From Chitinophaga pinensis (GTDB lineage Bacteria; Bacteroidota; Bacteroidia; Flavobacteriales_D; Crocinitomicaceae), in NCBI GenBank assembly GCA_945902745.1, contig CAMDNE010000003.1, positions 1-64,000 on the forward strand: a DNA stretch of 64,000 bases, given 5' to 3'. Below the pieces are notes generated by a model, which ran no database searches, was not told where the DNA came from, and saw only the letters and a program-made list of their open reading frames with translations. The first letter of the stretch is position 1; every line of letters begins with the position of its first letter. The position numbers and the translations under genes were made by a program. Positions 1 to 9,648 of this stretch are shown piece after piece.

Positions 1-677
1 CCATTAGCATATATTTTTATAATTGCTCCTTTTGTTAAAGTTGAATCTGCATTGTACATTTCACCAACTACAAAAAAGGTTGTGTCATTATATTGCCGTA
101 TCGAATTAGCAGCATCCTCTCCAGAAGAACCAAAATTACGAGTCCACAAAGTATCTCCATTATGGTCCGTTTTAACAATGTAAAAATTTCGATCTCCAAT
201 CGCGGTGCCAGTTGTTTCACCTACCATATAAATGGTGGAATCAGCAGTTATTAGTGCATCGTTCAATTTTTCCCAACCAGGATGATTGTAATGTCTTTCA
301 CTTATTTGATTCCCATATTCATCCGTTTTAACTAAATAAAAGTTATAAGAACCGCTTCCAAGTGAATTAGAATAACCTGCAATATAAAAAACACTGTCAT
401 TCCAATTTAGAACCCTCCTGCCCCAATCACTTTCTGAACCACCAAAATTCTTCGACCATTGAAATGTTCCTAAACTATCTAATTTCATTAAAAATACCTG
501 AGATGGGCTGTCTGCGTAACTGCTTGAACTTCCTGTCACCAAATAAGAACTATCTGCAAGTTGAACAATTCCTTGTCCATAGTCATAGCCATTGTCTGAG
601 AAAATTTTAAAAAATTTTATCTGTCCAAAACCAACAAATGCCTGAAAAAAGAAAATTACAATAATTGCTTGTCTCAT
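1..677 (-). CDS. Secreted propeller-like protein, N-terminal part (cut by window edge)
   Basis: About 225 residues are readable before the gene runs off the left edge. The ATG at 677 overlaps the stop of the preceding gene as ATGA, so translation is probably coupled. The N-terminus (MRQAIIVIFFFQAFVGFGQ) is a Sec signal peptide. The mature part has repeating blades of about 50 residues with recurring pieces such as Y-L-V-T-G, F-L-M-K-L-D and W-S-K-N-F-G-G, then Y-L-V-K-T-D and W-T-R-N-F-G-S. This is typical of secreted beta-propeller proteins in Bacteroidota that usually end in a T9SS sorting domain. That C-terminus lies outside the window, so T9SS export is inferred. No enzymatic function can be assigned. 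Confidence 0.75.
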   Translation of the reverse strand, partial: MRQAIIVIFFFQAFVGFGQIKFFKIFSDNGYDYGQGIVQLADSSYLVTGSSSSYADSPSQVFLMKLDSLGTFQWSKNFGGSESDWGRRVLNWNDSVFYIAGYSNSLGSGSYNFYLVKTDEYGNQISERHYNHPGWEKLNDALITADSTIYMVGETTGTAIGDRNFYIVKTDHNGDTLWTRNFGSSGEDAANSIRQYNDTTFFVVGEMYNADSTLTKGAIIKIYAN

Positions 678-1903
678 ATCTTTAATCTTAAACGTAAAAT
701 AATCGATTGTCCTTTACCCGTTTTCGAAACCATACCAACTAAATCTTCACTAGAAATTCCTAATGCGAACTTTTTCAAATTTATTTGAGAATACAATCCG
801 AATCTCAATGCGGTATATCCACCATAACTCACATTTGCACCCAAATCAAGCCATTTTGTTGTTTTATATTGAACTCCAGCATAAATCATAGGAACATATG
901 AAACAGATGGATACATTCGAACACCAAAGAAACTTTGAACTTTTGTTGTACACATTGCATCAACAATTTTACCTATTTGAATAAAGCCTGGCAAAAAACG
1001 AACTTTGGTTATAGACGTGGAATCAATTCCTAACGTATCTAAAATGGAAGTCTTTGAATTAATAACGTTTGCATCTCCAACCAATTGATTAAAAGTGAAA
1101 CCATCAAATGAAATAATGGTGTCAGCTGCATATCTTGTAACTGCAGAGTAAATATGTGCGACACCTAGATTCTTAGCTAGGAACTGGATATAGGATGTTT
1201 TGCCTTCTCTTATGACTACAGGAATTCTAAAATCTAAATCCACTCCTACTGCATAACCTTTTACAAAAGTATTTGTTGAAGCATATTGAAACTCTCCATC
1301 AAATGTTAAACTGACAGAATCACCACTTGCCGATTGAAAAAGTTTACCCTCTCTGACATTTCCTTCTGCATAATTTGAAATTGAATAGAAATTAAGTGAA
1401 ACATTTGATTTTGTTTTTTTATTAATTACACCAAACCCTATTTTTTGAAATGACATGGAAGAAAAGCGTGTCCCAGAAAAATTAGCATTTTCACCTAAAT
1501 AGTTTTCATTTCCATAAAAAGTCAACCCGAACAAATCTTTGGAATACAAACTCGATACATAAGTATAGTATCCTGCTTTGATAATAAACCCTAAATTTTC
1601 ATTTTTAAAAAGATTTACCTTCATATTCCTATATTCAAATTCACTCGAAAGGTCAACACCTAAACGATTAATTCCTTTATGCTTCGTAAATGAATTATCT
1701 TTTATTTCATTTGTGATATTTCCACCAAATATAAATTTAGAACTTAAAGAATTTTGAATTGAAGTCGCTCCGAAATCAGCAACTCCATTGATTATGTATT
1801 CTTGATTATACGCATTCGTGTCATGCTGTATAGGCAGTAATTGTTGGGTAAATCCAACAGAATTTAATCCCAAAAGAATAAATAGAAAGTATAACCTCAT
1901 CAT
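674..1903 (-). CDS. DUF5723-type outer-membrane protein
   Basis: A 409-residue protein beginning MMRLYFLFILLGLNSVGFTQ, a Sec signal peptide. The rest alternates short amphipathic beta strands and turns and ends in a strand (SIILRLRLKI), as expected for an outer-membrane barrel. I recognise it as DUF5723-like from its general pattern (F-G-A-T-S-I-Q near the mature N-terminus and G-A-N-V-S-Y-G-G near the end); this comes from memory, not a search. It sits between a lipoprotein gene and a secreted propeller gene, with 4-bp overlaps on both sides, so the three are probably one transcript and may act together at the outer membrane. ATG codons at 1903 and 1900 are both possible; the first gives the ATGA overlap. 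Confidence 0.75.
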   Translation of the reverse strand: MMRLYFLFILLGLNSVGFTQQLLPIQHDTNAYNQEYIINGVADFGATSIQNSLSSKFIFGGNITNEIKDNSFTKHKGINRLGVDLSSEFEYRNMKVNLFKNENLGFIIKAGYYTYVSSLYSKDLFGLTFYGNENYLGENANFSGTRFSSMSFQKIGFGVINKKTKSNVSLNFYSISNYAEGNVREGKLFQSASGDSVSLTFDGEFQYASTNTFVKGYAVGVDLDFRIPVVIREGKTSYIQFLAKNLGVAHIYSAVTRYAADTIISFDGFTFNQLVGDANVINSKTSILDTLGIDSTSITKVRFLPGFIQIGKIVDAMCTTKVQSFFGVRMYPSVSYVPMIYAGVQYKTTKWLDLGANVSYGGYTALRFGLYSQINLKKFALGISSEDLVGMVSKTGKGQSIILRLRLKI

Positions 1904-3495
1904 AAGACTGCTTTTAAAACGAGTTTTGCTTTCAACTTGACTGCTATGAAAGCGCCAACAGGAATTAATACCTGACTATTAGTGGAAGTTATTGGATCCG
2001 GTGTATTAAATTGTGTTTCAACCGCAATATTTGTGATGTTTTCGAGATCTATTAGCATCGCTTCATTTAATACAAAATTAACTTCTGAATTCATTTTTCT
2101 TTTGCCATCAGAAGGATCAATAGAACCATAAAGAGATGATACGATATCTGAACTACCTGTAATAGTATGAAGTACAACTCCATTCACATCCATTAAAAAT
2201 AATTTAACACCACTAGATAAAGGAAATGCATTGGTAACGTTTAACACCAAAATGCCTGATTCAACATGTGATTTTTCAAGATCTTGTTTGATATCGAAAT
2301 TAAAAGTATCGCGCAAAGTCAAACCGTCGGCTCCAATTGCTAAAGGCATTTGTGCTTTAATTTTCACTTTTAATCGGCTATTTGGGAAAATTTCATTCCA
2401 ACCACCAGAAACATTACCAAAAGGATTCATTTCTAATTTATAACCAACCGTATGTGATTTCCCTAAATTCTCTAGATATGTTTCTAAGTTGCTATTCATT
2501 CCGTCAAAACCAATCAAAGTAGTTGAATTTGTCAATGAAGACCAATTCCCAGTTGCTTGGTCGATGTATAAAGGAACACCTATTTGAGTACCAGATAGAC
2601 TTACTGTATTTCCTAGATAATTTGTGTTTGAAACAGTTGTAATCAATGCTTTGGCATCTATTTTCATTCCATTTGTAATCTCAAATTGGAGATTAACAGA
2701 AGGTAAATCAACTGCTCCTGATGTTACACTGTTTAGAAAATCAATGTTATATGCTGTTGTATCAGAAATTATCTTATTTCCAAAATAACCCCGAGCATAA
2801 TCGACCTTAATATTTTTGAACAATGCATTCACTTTAAATACTTGAGCATTTGTAACAGTAACTGTTGGACCAGCAGGATCTGTTGCGACGACTAATCTTG
2901 ATTGTAAAACATTGTATTCTCCACCAGAAACACCGGTCAAAAGCAAATCGTAACCAGAAATATCAAGACTTGCAACAATTGTCCCTGGATTTGAATTTGT
3001 TCCAGCAGGAACTTCATATTGTTCTTGAAATTCTATTCCATTTTTTGAAACTCCTGGTAATTGAACAGTGAAAAAAGTTTTTGTGTTTACAGGATTGAAA
3101 ACTTCCATCTTTATGACACCGTTGCTCACTCTGATTTTCTTTAATTGAACAGCGTTATTTCCAATTGTATGTTCTTCAACTTCGTTTACAATACTGAATC
3201 CTGGTGGAACAGAAAGACTTGGTACAGCAATATTAAAATTATGAGTAATTAACGTATCAGGAAGAGACACGAAATCCTCAATACCAAGATTTAAAATAGT
3301 ACGTGTCAAATCAACTTGATAGAAGGTGCTCATCCCAGCAGTTAATGTTGAATCATTTACTAAATTATTCAAAGATAATGTGTCATTAATCAATGGAGTA
3401 ACCCAATTCGAATCCCAAGTTGTTTTTTCTTTATGACAAGACATAAGGAACAAGATTCCAATAAAAGGCAAAATATATAATTTCTTCACATTCAT
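1900..3495 (-). CDS. Large hypothetical lipoprotein
   Basis: A 531-residue protein with a clear lipoprotein signal: MNVKKLYILPFIGILFLMSC, lipobox L-M-S-C with the modified cysteine at residue 20. The mature part is rich in beta strands and Thr/Asn/Val, with no enzymatic motif I recognise. It lies 31 bp downstream of a thiolase gene on the same strand and overlaps the DUF5723 gene by 4 bp. The neighbourhood suggests an outer-membrane-anchored partner of the DUF5723 barrel and the secreted propeller. That is inference; the family is not known to me. Confidence 0.7.
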   Translation of the reverse strand: MNVKKLYILPFIGILFLMSCHKEKTTWDSNWVTPLINDTLSLNNLVNDSTLTAGMSTFYQVDLTRTILNLGIEDFVSLPDTLITHNFNIAVPSLSVPPGFSIVNEVEEHTIGNNAVQLKKIRVSNGVIKMEVFNPVNTKTFFTVQLPGVSKNGIEFQEQYEVPAGTNSNPGTIVASLDISGYDLLLTGVSGGEYNVLQSRLVVATDPAGPTVTVTNAQVFKVNALFKNIKVDYARGYFGNKIISDTTAYNIDFLNSVTSGAVDLPSVNLQFEITNGMKIDAKALITTVSNTNYLGNTVSLSGTQIGVPLYIDQATGNWSSLTNSTTLIGFDGMNSNLETYLENLGKSHTVGYKLEMNPFGNVSGGWNEIFPNSRLKVKIKAQMPLAIGADGLTLRDTFNFDIKQDLEKSHVESGILVLNVTNAFPLSSGVKLFLMDVNGVVLHTITGSSDIVSSLYGSIDPSDGKRKMNSEVNFVLNEAMLIDLENITNIAVETQFNTPDPITSTNSQVLIPVGAFIAVKLKAKLVLKAVL

Positions 3496-3526
3496 TCTAA
3501 CGTAAATTATCTATTAATGGTTGGTA

Positions 3527-4735
3527 TTATGCTCTTTCAATAATTGTTGCATAACCTTGACCAACACCTATACACATTGTTACAAGTGCATATCTCTTAT
3601 TTGTTTTTTGCAATTCTAAAGCTGCGGAATGAAGAATCCTTGCTCCAGACATTCCAAGTGGATGACCTAAAGCAATAGCACCTCCATTTGGATTAATACG
3701 CGGGTCATTGTCTGCCAAACCTAATTTTCTTGTACACGCTAATACTTGCGCTGCAAAAGCTTCGTTCAATTCTAAAATATCCATCTGATCAAGCGTTAAA
3801 CCCGCTCTTTGAAGAACTTTTTGGGATGCGTAAACAGGTCCTATTCCCATTATTCTCGGCTCCACTCCAGCTACTGCAGCACCAACTATTCTTGCTAATG
3901 GTTTTAATCCGTTTTTATTCACCGCTTCTTCAGATGCAATTAATAACGCTGCAGCACCATCATTTAATCCTGAAGCATTTCCCGCAGTCACAGTTCCATC
4001 TTTTTTAAATGCAGGTCTTAAACCGGCCAAACTTTCAAGCGTTGTTTCTGGTCGTGCAAATTCATCTTGATCGAATATAAGTGCATCCTTTTTTCTTTGC
4101 GGAATGATAACTGGAACAATTTCTTGGGCTAATCGGCCATTAGACATTGCTATTGCAGCTTTTTGTTGCGACCATAAAGAGAATTGATCTTGTGCTTCTC
4201 TTTCAATTCCGTACAAATCAACTAAATTTTCTGCTGTATTTCCCATTCCATCAACACCATATAATTCTTCCATTTTTGGGTTAATAAATCTCCAACCAAA
4301 AGAAGAATCATACATTTGTGCATCACGACCATAAGCAGTTGACGTTTTAGAAATCACCCATGGACCTCGCGTCATGTTTTCAACACCACCAGCGATATAA
4401 ATATCTCCAGCACCATCTTTAATTGCACGAGCAGCATTAATTGCAGCAGCCATTCCTGAAGCACACAATCTATTAACCGTTTCACCACCAGATTGAAATG
4501 GCAATCCAGCTAATAAACCAGCCATTCTTGCTACATTTCTATTGTCCTCACCAGCCTGATTTGCACAGCCAAAAATCACATCTTCAATTAACAAAGGATC
4601 TAGATTCGGATTCCTTTCCATTAATGACTTAATAACATGAGCACCAAGATCATCCGCTCTAACTGCAGACAAAGTTCCTCCAAAACTCCCGATGGCAGTT
4701 CTTATTCCATCAACTATATAAACTTCTTTAGGCAT
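3527..4735 (-). CDS. 3-oxoadipyl-CoA-type thiolase (acetyl-CoA C-acyltransferase)
   Basis: A 402-residue thiolase, which cleaves a 3-oxoacyl-CoA with CoA to release acetyl-CoA. Catalytic residues are visible: acyl-accepting Cys91 in NRLCASG, His358 in [14 protein letters not shown] and Cys388 in CIGVGQG. The stretch [20 protein letters not shown] and the closing M-C-I-G-V-G-Q-G are the hallmarks of the PcaF/PaaJ subgroup (3-oxoadipyl-CoA thiolase of phenylacetate and beta-ketoadipate breakdown) rather than plain FadA. Many Bacteroidota carry a single copy annotated simply as acetyl-CoA acyltransferase, so the substrate is not certain. No other phenylacetate gene adjoins it; a PaaY-like gene lies 17.5 kb away. 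Confidence 0.9.
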   Translation of the reverse strand: MPKEVYIVDGIRTAIGSFGGTLSAVRADDLGAHVIKSLMERNPNLDPLLIEDVIFGCANQAGEDNRNVARMAGLLAGLPFQSGGETVNRLCASGMAAAINAARAIKDGAGDIYIAGGVENMTRGPWVISKTSTAYGRDAQMYDSSFGWRFINPKMEELYGVDGMGNTAENLVDLYGIEREAQDQFSLWSQQKAAIAMSNGRLAQEIVPVIIPQRKKDALIFDQDEFARPETTLESLAGLRPAFKKDGTVTAGNASGLNDGAAALLIASEEAVNKNGLKPLARIVGAAVAGVEPRIMGIGPVYASQKVLQRAGLTLDQMDILELNEAFAAQVLACTRKLGLADNDPRINPNGGAIALGHPLGMSGARILHSAALELQKTNKRYALVTMCIGVGQGYATIIERA

Positions 4736-4846
4736 AAAAATTGTTTGAATTCATAAAGGTAACATTTTTGAAATTGTTGAAAACTAATTTTATCCATCAA
4801 TTCGATAGTTTGTATATTAGTTTTCCAAAAACTTAAACAAAAAAAC

Positions 4847-5947
4847 GTGAAAAAAAAGTATCTCCTACTGATAAAGCTATGCGTAGCTTTTGGGATAAAC
4901 TCATTTGCACAACTAGAGGAACTCACACCTGTAGAACAAGCATATCGAGATTCCATCAAAGCATTAAACCTTCAAAATGAAGCAGTTGCTCAAAGTCAAG
5001 AAGCCTATAATAGAGGAATTAAATTGTTCTCAGAAAAAAGTTTTACTGCGGCTATTACTGAATTTGGGAAATCAATTCAATTCGATCCGAATTTCACTGC
5101 AGCATATTACAACAAAGGTGTAGCCGAAAATGAAGCTGAAAAATATGCAGATGCTTCAAAAACATTAAACACACTTATTGAAAAAGATCCAAGCTATTCA
5201 AAGGCTTATTTTCAAAGAGGAAGAGCTTTTCAAGGATTAAATGATTATTTGAAAGCCGAAAAGGATTATGAAAAATCTATATCTATTGATCCTAAAAACC
5301 CAAAAGCATATTATAACTATGGCACATTGCGCTTCTTACAAGCTGATTATAATGGCGGAATCAAACACTTTACAAAAGCCATTGAATTAGATCCAAATTT
5401 TGCTTTCGCATATAACGACCGTGGAAGTTGTTACCGAATGTTGGGAAATTATCCTAAAGCGCTTGTTGACTATGAAGAAGCCGTTCGTAAAAATCCAAAA
5501 ATGGCATTTGCTTTAAATAATATTGGAACTACAAAAAAGAAAACAAAAGATTATGTAGGTGCAATGGCAGCTTTTAATAGAGCAATTTCTGTTGATCCAT
5601 TGTTCTATATGGCTTTCAACAATCGTGGAGCAACACAAATGGAACAAAACAGATTAGATGATGCTAAAAAAGATTTCGAGAAAGCATTGGAAATCAATCC
5701 TAAATATGCTCCAGCAGCTTCAAATTTAAGTGCAATTTATTTCAGATTAAAAGACTATAAAAAAGCGTTAGAATTAGCAGACAAAGCAATTACACTTGAT
5801 GCAAATTATGGAAACGCTTATGTGAATCGTGCAAATGCAAAAGAAATGAGTCGTGATATGAATGGCGCATGTGATGATTGGTTTAAAGCAAAACAATTAG
5901 GTGTAGAATTGGGTAAGAATTACTACTCAAGTAATTGTAACGAATAA
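4847..5947 (+). CDS. Nine-TPR exported protein
   Basis: A 366-residue protein with a signal peptide (MKKKYLLLIKLCVAFGINSF, cut near A-Q-L) followed by about nine 34-residue tetratricopeptide repeats from residue 47 to 352. The repeats carry canonical pieces such as A-Y-Y-N-K-G, A-I-E-L-D-P-N-F and K-A-L-E-I-N-P. The start is a GTG at 4847; no in-frame ATG would preserve the signal peptide. TPR arrays are protein-binding scaffolds, and this one would work in the periplasm. It sits 12 bp upstream of a PorE-like TPR/propeller/OmpA gene, so the two are probably co-transcribed and may belong to one envelope complex (inference). Confidence 0.85.
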   Translation: MKKKYLLLIKLCVAFGINSFAQLEELTPVEQAYRDSIKALNLQNEAVAQSQEAYNRGIKLFSEKSFTAAITEFGKSIQFDPNFTAAYYNKGVAENEAEKYADASKTLNTLIEKDPSYSKAYFQRGRAFQGLNDYLKAEKDYEKSISIDPKNPKAYYNYGTLRFLQADYNGGIKHFTKAIELDPNFAFAYNDRGSCYRMLGNYPKALVDYEEAVRKNPKMAFALNNIGTTKKKTKDYVGAMAAFNRAISVDPLFYMAFNNRGATQMEQNRLDDAKKDFEKALEINPKYAPAASNLSAIYFRLKDYKKALELADKAITLDANYGNAYVNRANAKEMSRDMNGACDDWFKAKQLGVELGKNYYSSNCNE

Positions 5948-5959
5948 AAAGACTTAGAG

Positions 5960-8029
5960 ATGAAAAAATATATAATAACTGCAATAGCTCTTATTTTTAC
6001 GCTTGTTGCAAACGCACAAAACGTCGAATTTAAGTCAGCTAATTTCAAAGAAGACAAAGAAGGTTTAAAAAAAGCAGAAGATGCAATAAAAAAAGGTGAT
6101 GAATTTCTAGCACTTGGAAACGAAGCAATTTTCTTGGTTCAAAGTCCAGGATTAAACTTCCAAAAAGCGTTGAAAGAATTCATGATTGCTCAAAAATTCA
6201 ATCCGAAGAATGGTCATTTGAATTTTAAAATTGGTGTTTGTCATGCAAATTCTACTGATCCGTTTAAATCAATAGAATTCATTAAAAAAGCATTCAGTTT
6301 AGACCCTGCATGTGATCCATTCATGAATTACTATTTAGGTTATTCTTTGCAATTAGAGGAAAAATTTGATGAAGCCTCAAAAGCATATATTGAATTTGAA
6401 ACAGCATACAAAAAAGCAGATAATTTCTCGAAATTCGTTACGCAGCATAAAAACGAATGTAAGGCTGCAAAAGCATTGAAAGCTGCACCAATCCGTGCAT
6501 GGGTTGACAACGTTCCTGAATTAAGTTCTGATGCAGACGATTTTGCTCCCTCAATCACAACTGATGGTGCTGAAATGGTATTAACATCTAACCGTTCTAA
6601 CGGTCATACCTCAAATGAAGTGGGTGGATATGACGCCGATATTTATACCTCAACTTTAAATGATGGGAAATGGGCGACGCCAAAACAGATTTCTGGTCCT
6701 TTGAATACTACAGGCGATGATGTTTCAAACAACATGAGTTATAATGGTACAAAAATGTTACTTCACAGAGAAGTAAATGGTCAACTTGATATTTTTGAAA
6801 GTAAATTGAATGGTTTGAATTGGTCAGACCCTGCATTATTGCATTTTCAAATTTCATCAGGAAAAGCAAATGAAAAATATGCTGCTTATAATCCTGATGG
6901 TTGGAGTATTTTCTTTTCTAGAGACAATGATAATAGAGCAAATGGTTTTGATATCATGTACAGCGCAATGCAAAGTAAGATTCAAAAAGATTACATGGCA
7001 GCTACAATGGTCACCTTGATTAATTCAAAATTTAATGATGGACCAATATACCTTCATATTGATGATGAGACAATGTATATCGCTTCTGAAGGTCATGAAT
7101 CCATAGGAGGCTATGATATTTTTGTATCGAAGAAAATACAAGGACAATGGACAAAACCAGTAAATATGGGTTATCCAATCAACACACCATATGATGATTT
7201 TTTCTTTGCTGGAACTGCAAATGGAAAATTTGCTTATATCTCATCAAATAGGGCTGGTGGAAAAGGTGGTTATGACATTTACAAAGTAACATTTTGGGGT
7301 CCAGAAAAAACGCCAATTACGGATGTTGAAGATTACTTACTTTCTTCTATTGCAATGCCAATGAAAGATGCGCAGGTAGAAGCAACTGTTGATGTCAACA
7401 AGAAATCATTTACGGTATTCAAAGGAATTACGATTGATGCCATGACAAAAAAACCAGTTGAAGCTAACATTGAAATCACAGATAACGTGACAGGAAAAGC
7501 GATTGAAACATTCACAACAAATAGCGCTACAGGTAAATTTATCATCACGTTGGCTTCTGGAAAAAACTATGGTATTGCAGTTAAAGCAGATAAGTATTTA
7601 TTCCATTCTGAAAATTTCGACATTCCAAATGGTGCAGCAGACAATTTAGTCAACAAAGTAATTGAGTTGAAAAATATCGCTATCGGCAGCAAAATCGCTT
7701 TGCGAAACATCTTCTTTGACATTGGTAAATCAACATTACGACCTGAGTCAAATTCTGAATTAGATCGTCTATTAAAATTAATGAAAGATGTTCCAACTTT
7801 GAAAATTGAGATCTCAGGTCATACCGACAATACTGGTTCTGCGACATTGAATGAAACATTATCTCAAAGTCGCGCTGAAGCCGTTGTTGCATATCTTACA
7901 AGTAAAGGAATCGCAGCTAACAGAATGGCAGCGAAAGGATACGGTGCTTCAAAACCTATAGCATCTAATAATTCTGAGGATGGCAAACAACAAAATCGTA
8001 GAACTGAATTTGAGATAAAAGGCAATTAG
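5960..8029 (+). CDS. PorE-like TPR/PD40 propeller/OmpA protein
   Basis: A 689-residue exported protein. In order: signal peptide (MKKYIITAIALIFTLVANAQ); TPR-like helices about 40-165; a PD40/WD40-like propeller about 185-445, with blades such as D-G-A-E-M-V-L-T-S-N-R and F-A-Y-I-S-S-N-R-A-G-G-K-G-G-Y-D-I-Y; a carboxypeptidase-regulatory-like beta domain about 475-560; and an OmpA peptidoglycan-binding domain about 575-689 with GHTDNTGSATLNETLSQSRA and Q-N-R-R-T-E-F. This order and length match PorE of Porphyromonas gingivalis, a T9SS component that attaches the complex to peptidoglycan, as I recall it. PorE is a lipoprotein, whereas no lipobox cysteine is visible here, so equivalence is not proven. 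A hairpin terminator follows at 8200. Confidence 0.85.
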   Translation: MKKYIITAIALIFTLVANAQNVEFKSANFKEDKEGLKKAEDAIKKGDEFLALGNEAIFLVQSPGLNFQKALKEFMIAQKFNPKNGHLNFKIGVCHANSTDPFKSIEFIKKAFSLDPACDPFMNYYLGYSLQLEEKFDEASKAYIEFETAYKKADNFSKFVTQHKNECKAAKALKAAPIRAWVDNVPELSSDADDFAPSITTDGAEMVLTSNRSNGHTSNEVGGYDADIYTSTLNDGKWATPKQISGPLNTTGDDVSNNMSYNGTKMLLHREVNGQLDIFESKLNGLNWSDPALLHFQISSGKANEKYAAYNPDGWSIFFSRDNDNRANGFDIMYSAMQSKIQKDYMAATMVTLINSKFNDGPIYLHIDDETMYIASEGHESIGGYDIFVSKKIQGQWTKPVNMGYPINTPYDDFFFAGTANGKFAYISSNRAGGKGGYDIYKVTFWGPEKTPITDVEDYLLSSIAMPMKDAQVEATVDVNKKSFTVFKGITIDAMTKKPVEANIEITDNVTGKAIETFTTNSATGKFIITLASGKNYGIAVKADKYLFHSENFDIPNGAADNLVNKVIELKNIAIGSKIALRNIFFDIGKSTLRPESNSELDRLLKLMKDVPTLKIEISGHTDNTGSATLNETLSQSRAEAVVAYLTSKGIAANRMAAKGYGASKPIASNNSEDGKQQNRRTEFEIKGN

Positions 8030-8077
8030 GTTTTCATTTTAAGAAATATGGAGTCAAGGTCGCAATGCTTAATCATT

Positions 8078-8122
8078 GCCACAGATGCACAGATTCACAA
8101 AATTAATCAGTGCATCTGTGGC
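8078..8122. repeat. Dispersed hairpin repeat, copy 1
   Basis: Arms GCCACAGATGCACAGATT (8078-8095) and AATCAGTGCATCTGTGGC (8105-8122) are inverted copies with one mismatch in 18 around a 9-nt loop. The same element recurs at 19678-19724. It lies in the 234-bp gap after the PorE-like gene and upstream of a separate terminator. Similar CACAGAT-rich non-coding repeats are scattered in Bacteroidota genomes; the function is unknown. Confidence 0.75.
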
Positions 8123-8199
8123 TGATAAAATTTTATAAATGGAAAGATAAAGACCCTAAATTGCATAGTTTTATCTAGATGATTGACACTATTAAAAGA

Positions 8200-8226
8200 A
8201 AAGCGAGTTTAACTCGCTTTTTTTTC
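8200..8226 (+). terminator. Rho-independent terminator after the PorE-like gene
   Basis: AAGCGAGTT (8201-8209) pairs with AACTCGCTT (8211-8219) and is followed by a T-run to 8225. It ends the 4847-8029 transcription unit just before the promoter of the next gene. Confidence 0.75.
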
Positions 8227-8236
8227 GAATAAACCT

Positions 8237-8244
8237 TAGATTTG
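8237..8244 (+). promoter_or_regulatory. Bacteroidota-type -7 promoter element
   Basis: TAGATTTG fits the TAnnTTTG consensus of the primary sigma factor in this phylum. It lies 19 nt upstream of the ATG at 8264, between a terminator and the gene. No good -33 TTTG is visible. Confidence 0.45.
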
Positions 8245-8263
8245 ATAAACGCATTGATTTGTT

Positions 8264-9637
8264 ATGAAAGATTCAGAATTCAAAATAAAATTTCTCGGTG
8301 GAGCAGGAACAGTAACAGGTTCAAAGACCATAATTGAGACTCCTAAAAAAACTATCATGGTTGATTGCGGACTTTTTCAAGGCTTGAAAGAACTGCGTTT
8401 AATGAATTGGGCACCATTCCCGATAAATCCGAGTAAAATCGACGAATTAATTTTGACACATGCTCATTTAGATCATTGTGGTTATATTCCCTTGTTAGTA
8501 AAAAAAGGGTTTACTGGAAAAATACATTGCACCAAACCGACAATGGAATTAGCACACATCATCCTTTCAGATAGTGCGAAAATTCAGGAAGAAGACGCGG
8601 AAAGGGCTAATAAAAACAACTATTCAAAACACAAAAAGGCAGAACCACTTTATACTGTCGAAGATGTTGTTGAAGCAATGAAACATTTTGTTGCTCATGA
8701 ATTACATGAATGGGTGATTATAGACAATTCAATTAAGTTTCAATTACTTAACAATGGACATATTTTAGGCTCTACTTTTGTTGATTTACACGTAAATGAC
8801 AAAAAAATCATTTTCTCTGGAGATATTGGTCGAAAAGCTCCTATGTTATTATATCCTCCAGAAAAAATTAAGGATGCAGATTATATAATTCTCGAATCAA
8901 CTTATGGTGATAGAGTTCATTCTTCAGGTGACGTAAAAGCTGAATTATTGAAAGTTATTCAAGAAACATTTGACAGAAAAGGAATTTTAATGATCCCTTC
9001 TTTTGCGGTTGAACGAACGCAAGAATTAATGTTCATTTTACATCAATTAAGAGAAGAAGACTTATTACCAAATATGCCGATTTATTTGGATTCCCCAATG
9101 GGAATCAACTCAACAAGTGTGTATAATCATTTTCCTGAATGGCAAAATTTGTCGCATTATGATTTGAGTAGAATGTATGAAGATGCTAATTTTGTGAGTG
9201 ATTTTGAACATTCAAAAACCGTAGTTGCAGACAAAACTCCAAAAATTGTTTTAGCGGGAAGTGGAATGATGTCTGGAGGTAGAATTTTGCACTATTTAAA
9301 TAACCACATTGATAATCCAAATAATACGCTTCTTTTTGTTGGTTTTCAAGGTGAAGGAACTCGAGGAAGAGCCATTATGGAAGGAAGTCAAGAGATTAAA
9401 TTTTATGGTGAATACCGAAAAGTTAAATGCCATATTAGTTCAATCACGTCTCTTTCTGCTCATGGAGACCAAATGGAAATGATCGATTGGCTTAAGAATT
9501 TCGAGCACAAACCACTTGAGATATTTTTAAATCATGGGGAATTGCACCAATCAGATGCTTTACGCGTTAAAATTCAAAGCGAATTAGGTTGGGAAGCAAA
9601 AATCCCTAAATTAGACTCCGAATATATTTTATCATAA
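8264..9637 (+). CDS. MBL-fold beta-CASP hydrolase (RNA-processing type)
   Basis: A 457-residue cytoplasmic metallo-beta-lactamase-fold protein. The metal-binding motif H66-A-H68-L-D70-H71 is in LILTHAHLDHCGYIP. Further pieces are I-F-S-G-D-I-G-R, the beta-CASP segment S-G-M-M-S-G-G-R-I-L-H-Y-L, and the RMMBL end L-S-A-H-G-D-Q and F-L-N-H-G-E. This is the architecture of CPSF73/YSH1-like nucleases, and bacterial homologues are annotated as RNA-specific metallohydrolases or exonucleases. Length is usual. The next gene follows after 11 bp and is probably co-transcribed, though no functional link is obvious. Confidence 0.9.
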   Translation: MKDSEFKIKFLGGAGTVTGSKTIIETPKKTIMVDCGLFQGLKELRLMNWAPFPINPSKIDELILTHAHLDHCGYIPLLVKKGFTGKIHCTKPTMELAHIILSDSAKIQEEDAERANKNNYSKHKKAEPLYTVEDVVEAMKHFVAHELHEWVIIDNSIKFQLLNNGHILGSTFVDLHVNDKKIIFSGDIGRKAPMLLYPPEKIKDADYIILESTYGDRVHSSGDVKAELLKVIQETFDRKGILMIPSFAVERTQELMFILHQLREEDLLPNMPIYLDSPMGINSTSVYNHFPEWQNLSHYDLSRMYEDANFVSDFEHSKTVVADKTPKIVLAGSGMMSGGRILHYLNNHIDNPNNTLLFVGFQGEGTRGRAIMEGSQEIKFYGEYRKVKCHISSITSLSAHGDQMEMIDWLKNFEHKPLEIFLNHGELHQSDALRVKIQSELGWEAKIPKLDSEYILS

Positions 9638-9648
9638 GCAACGAGCAG

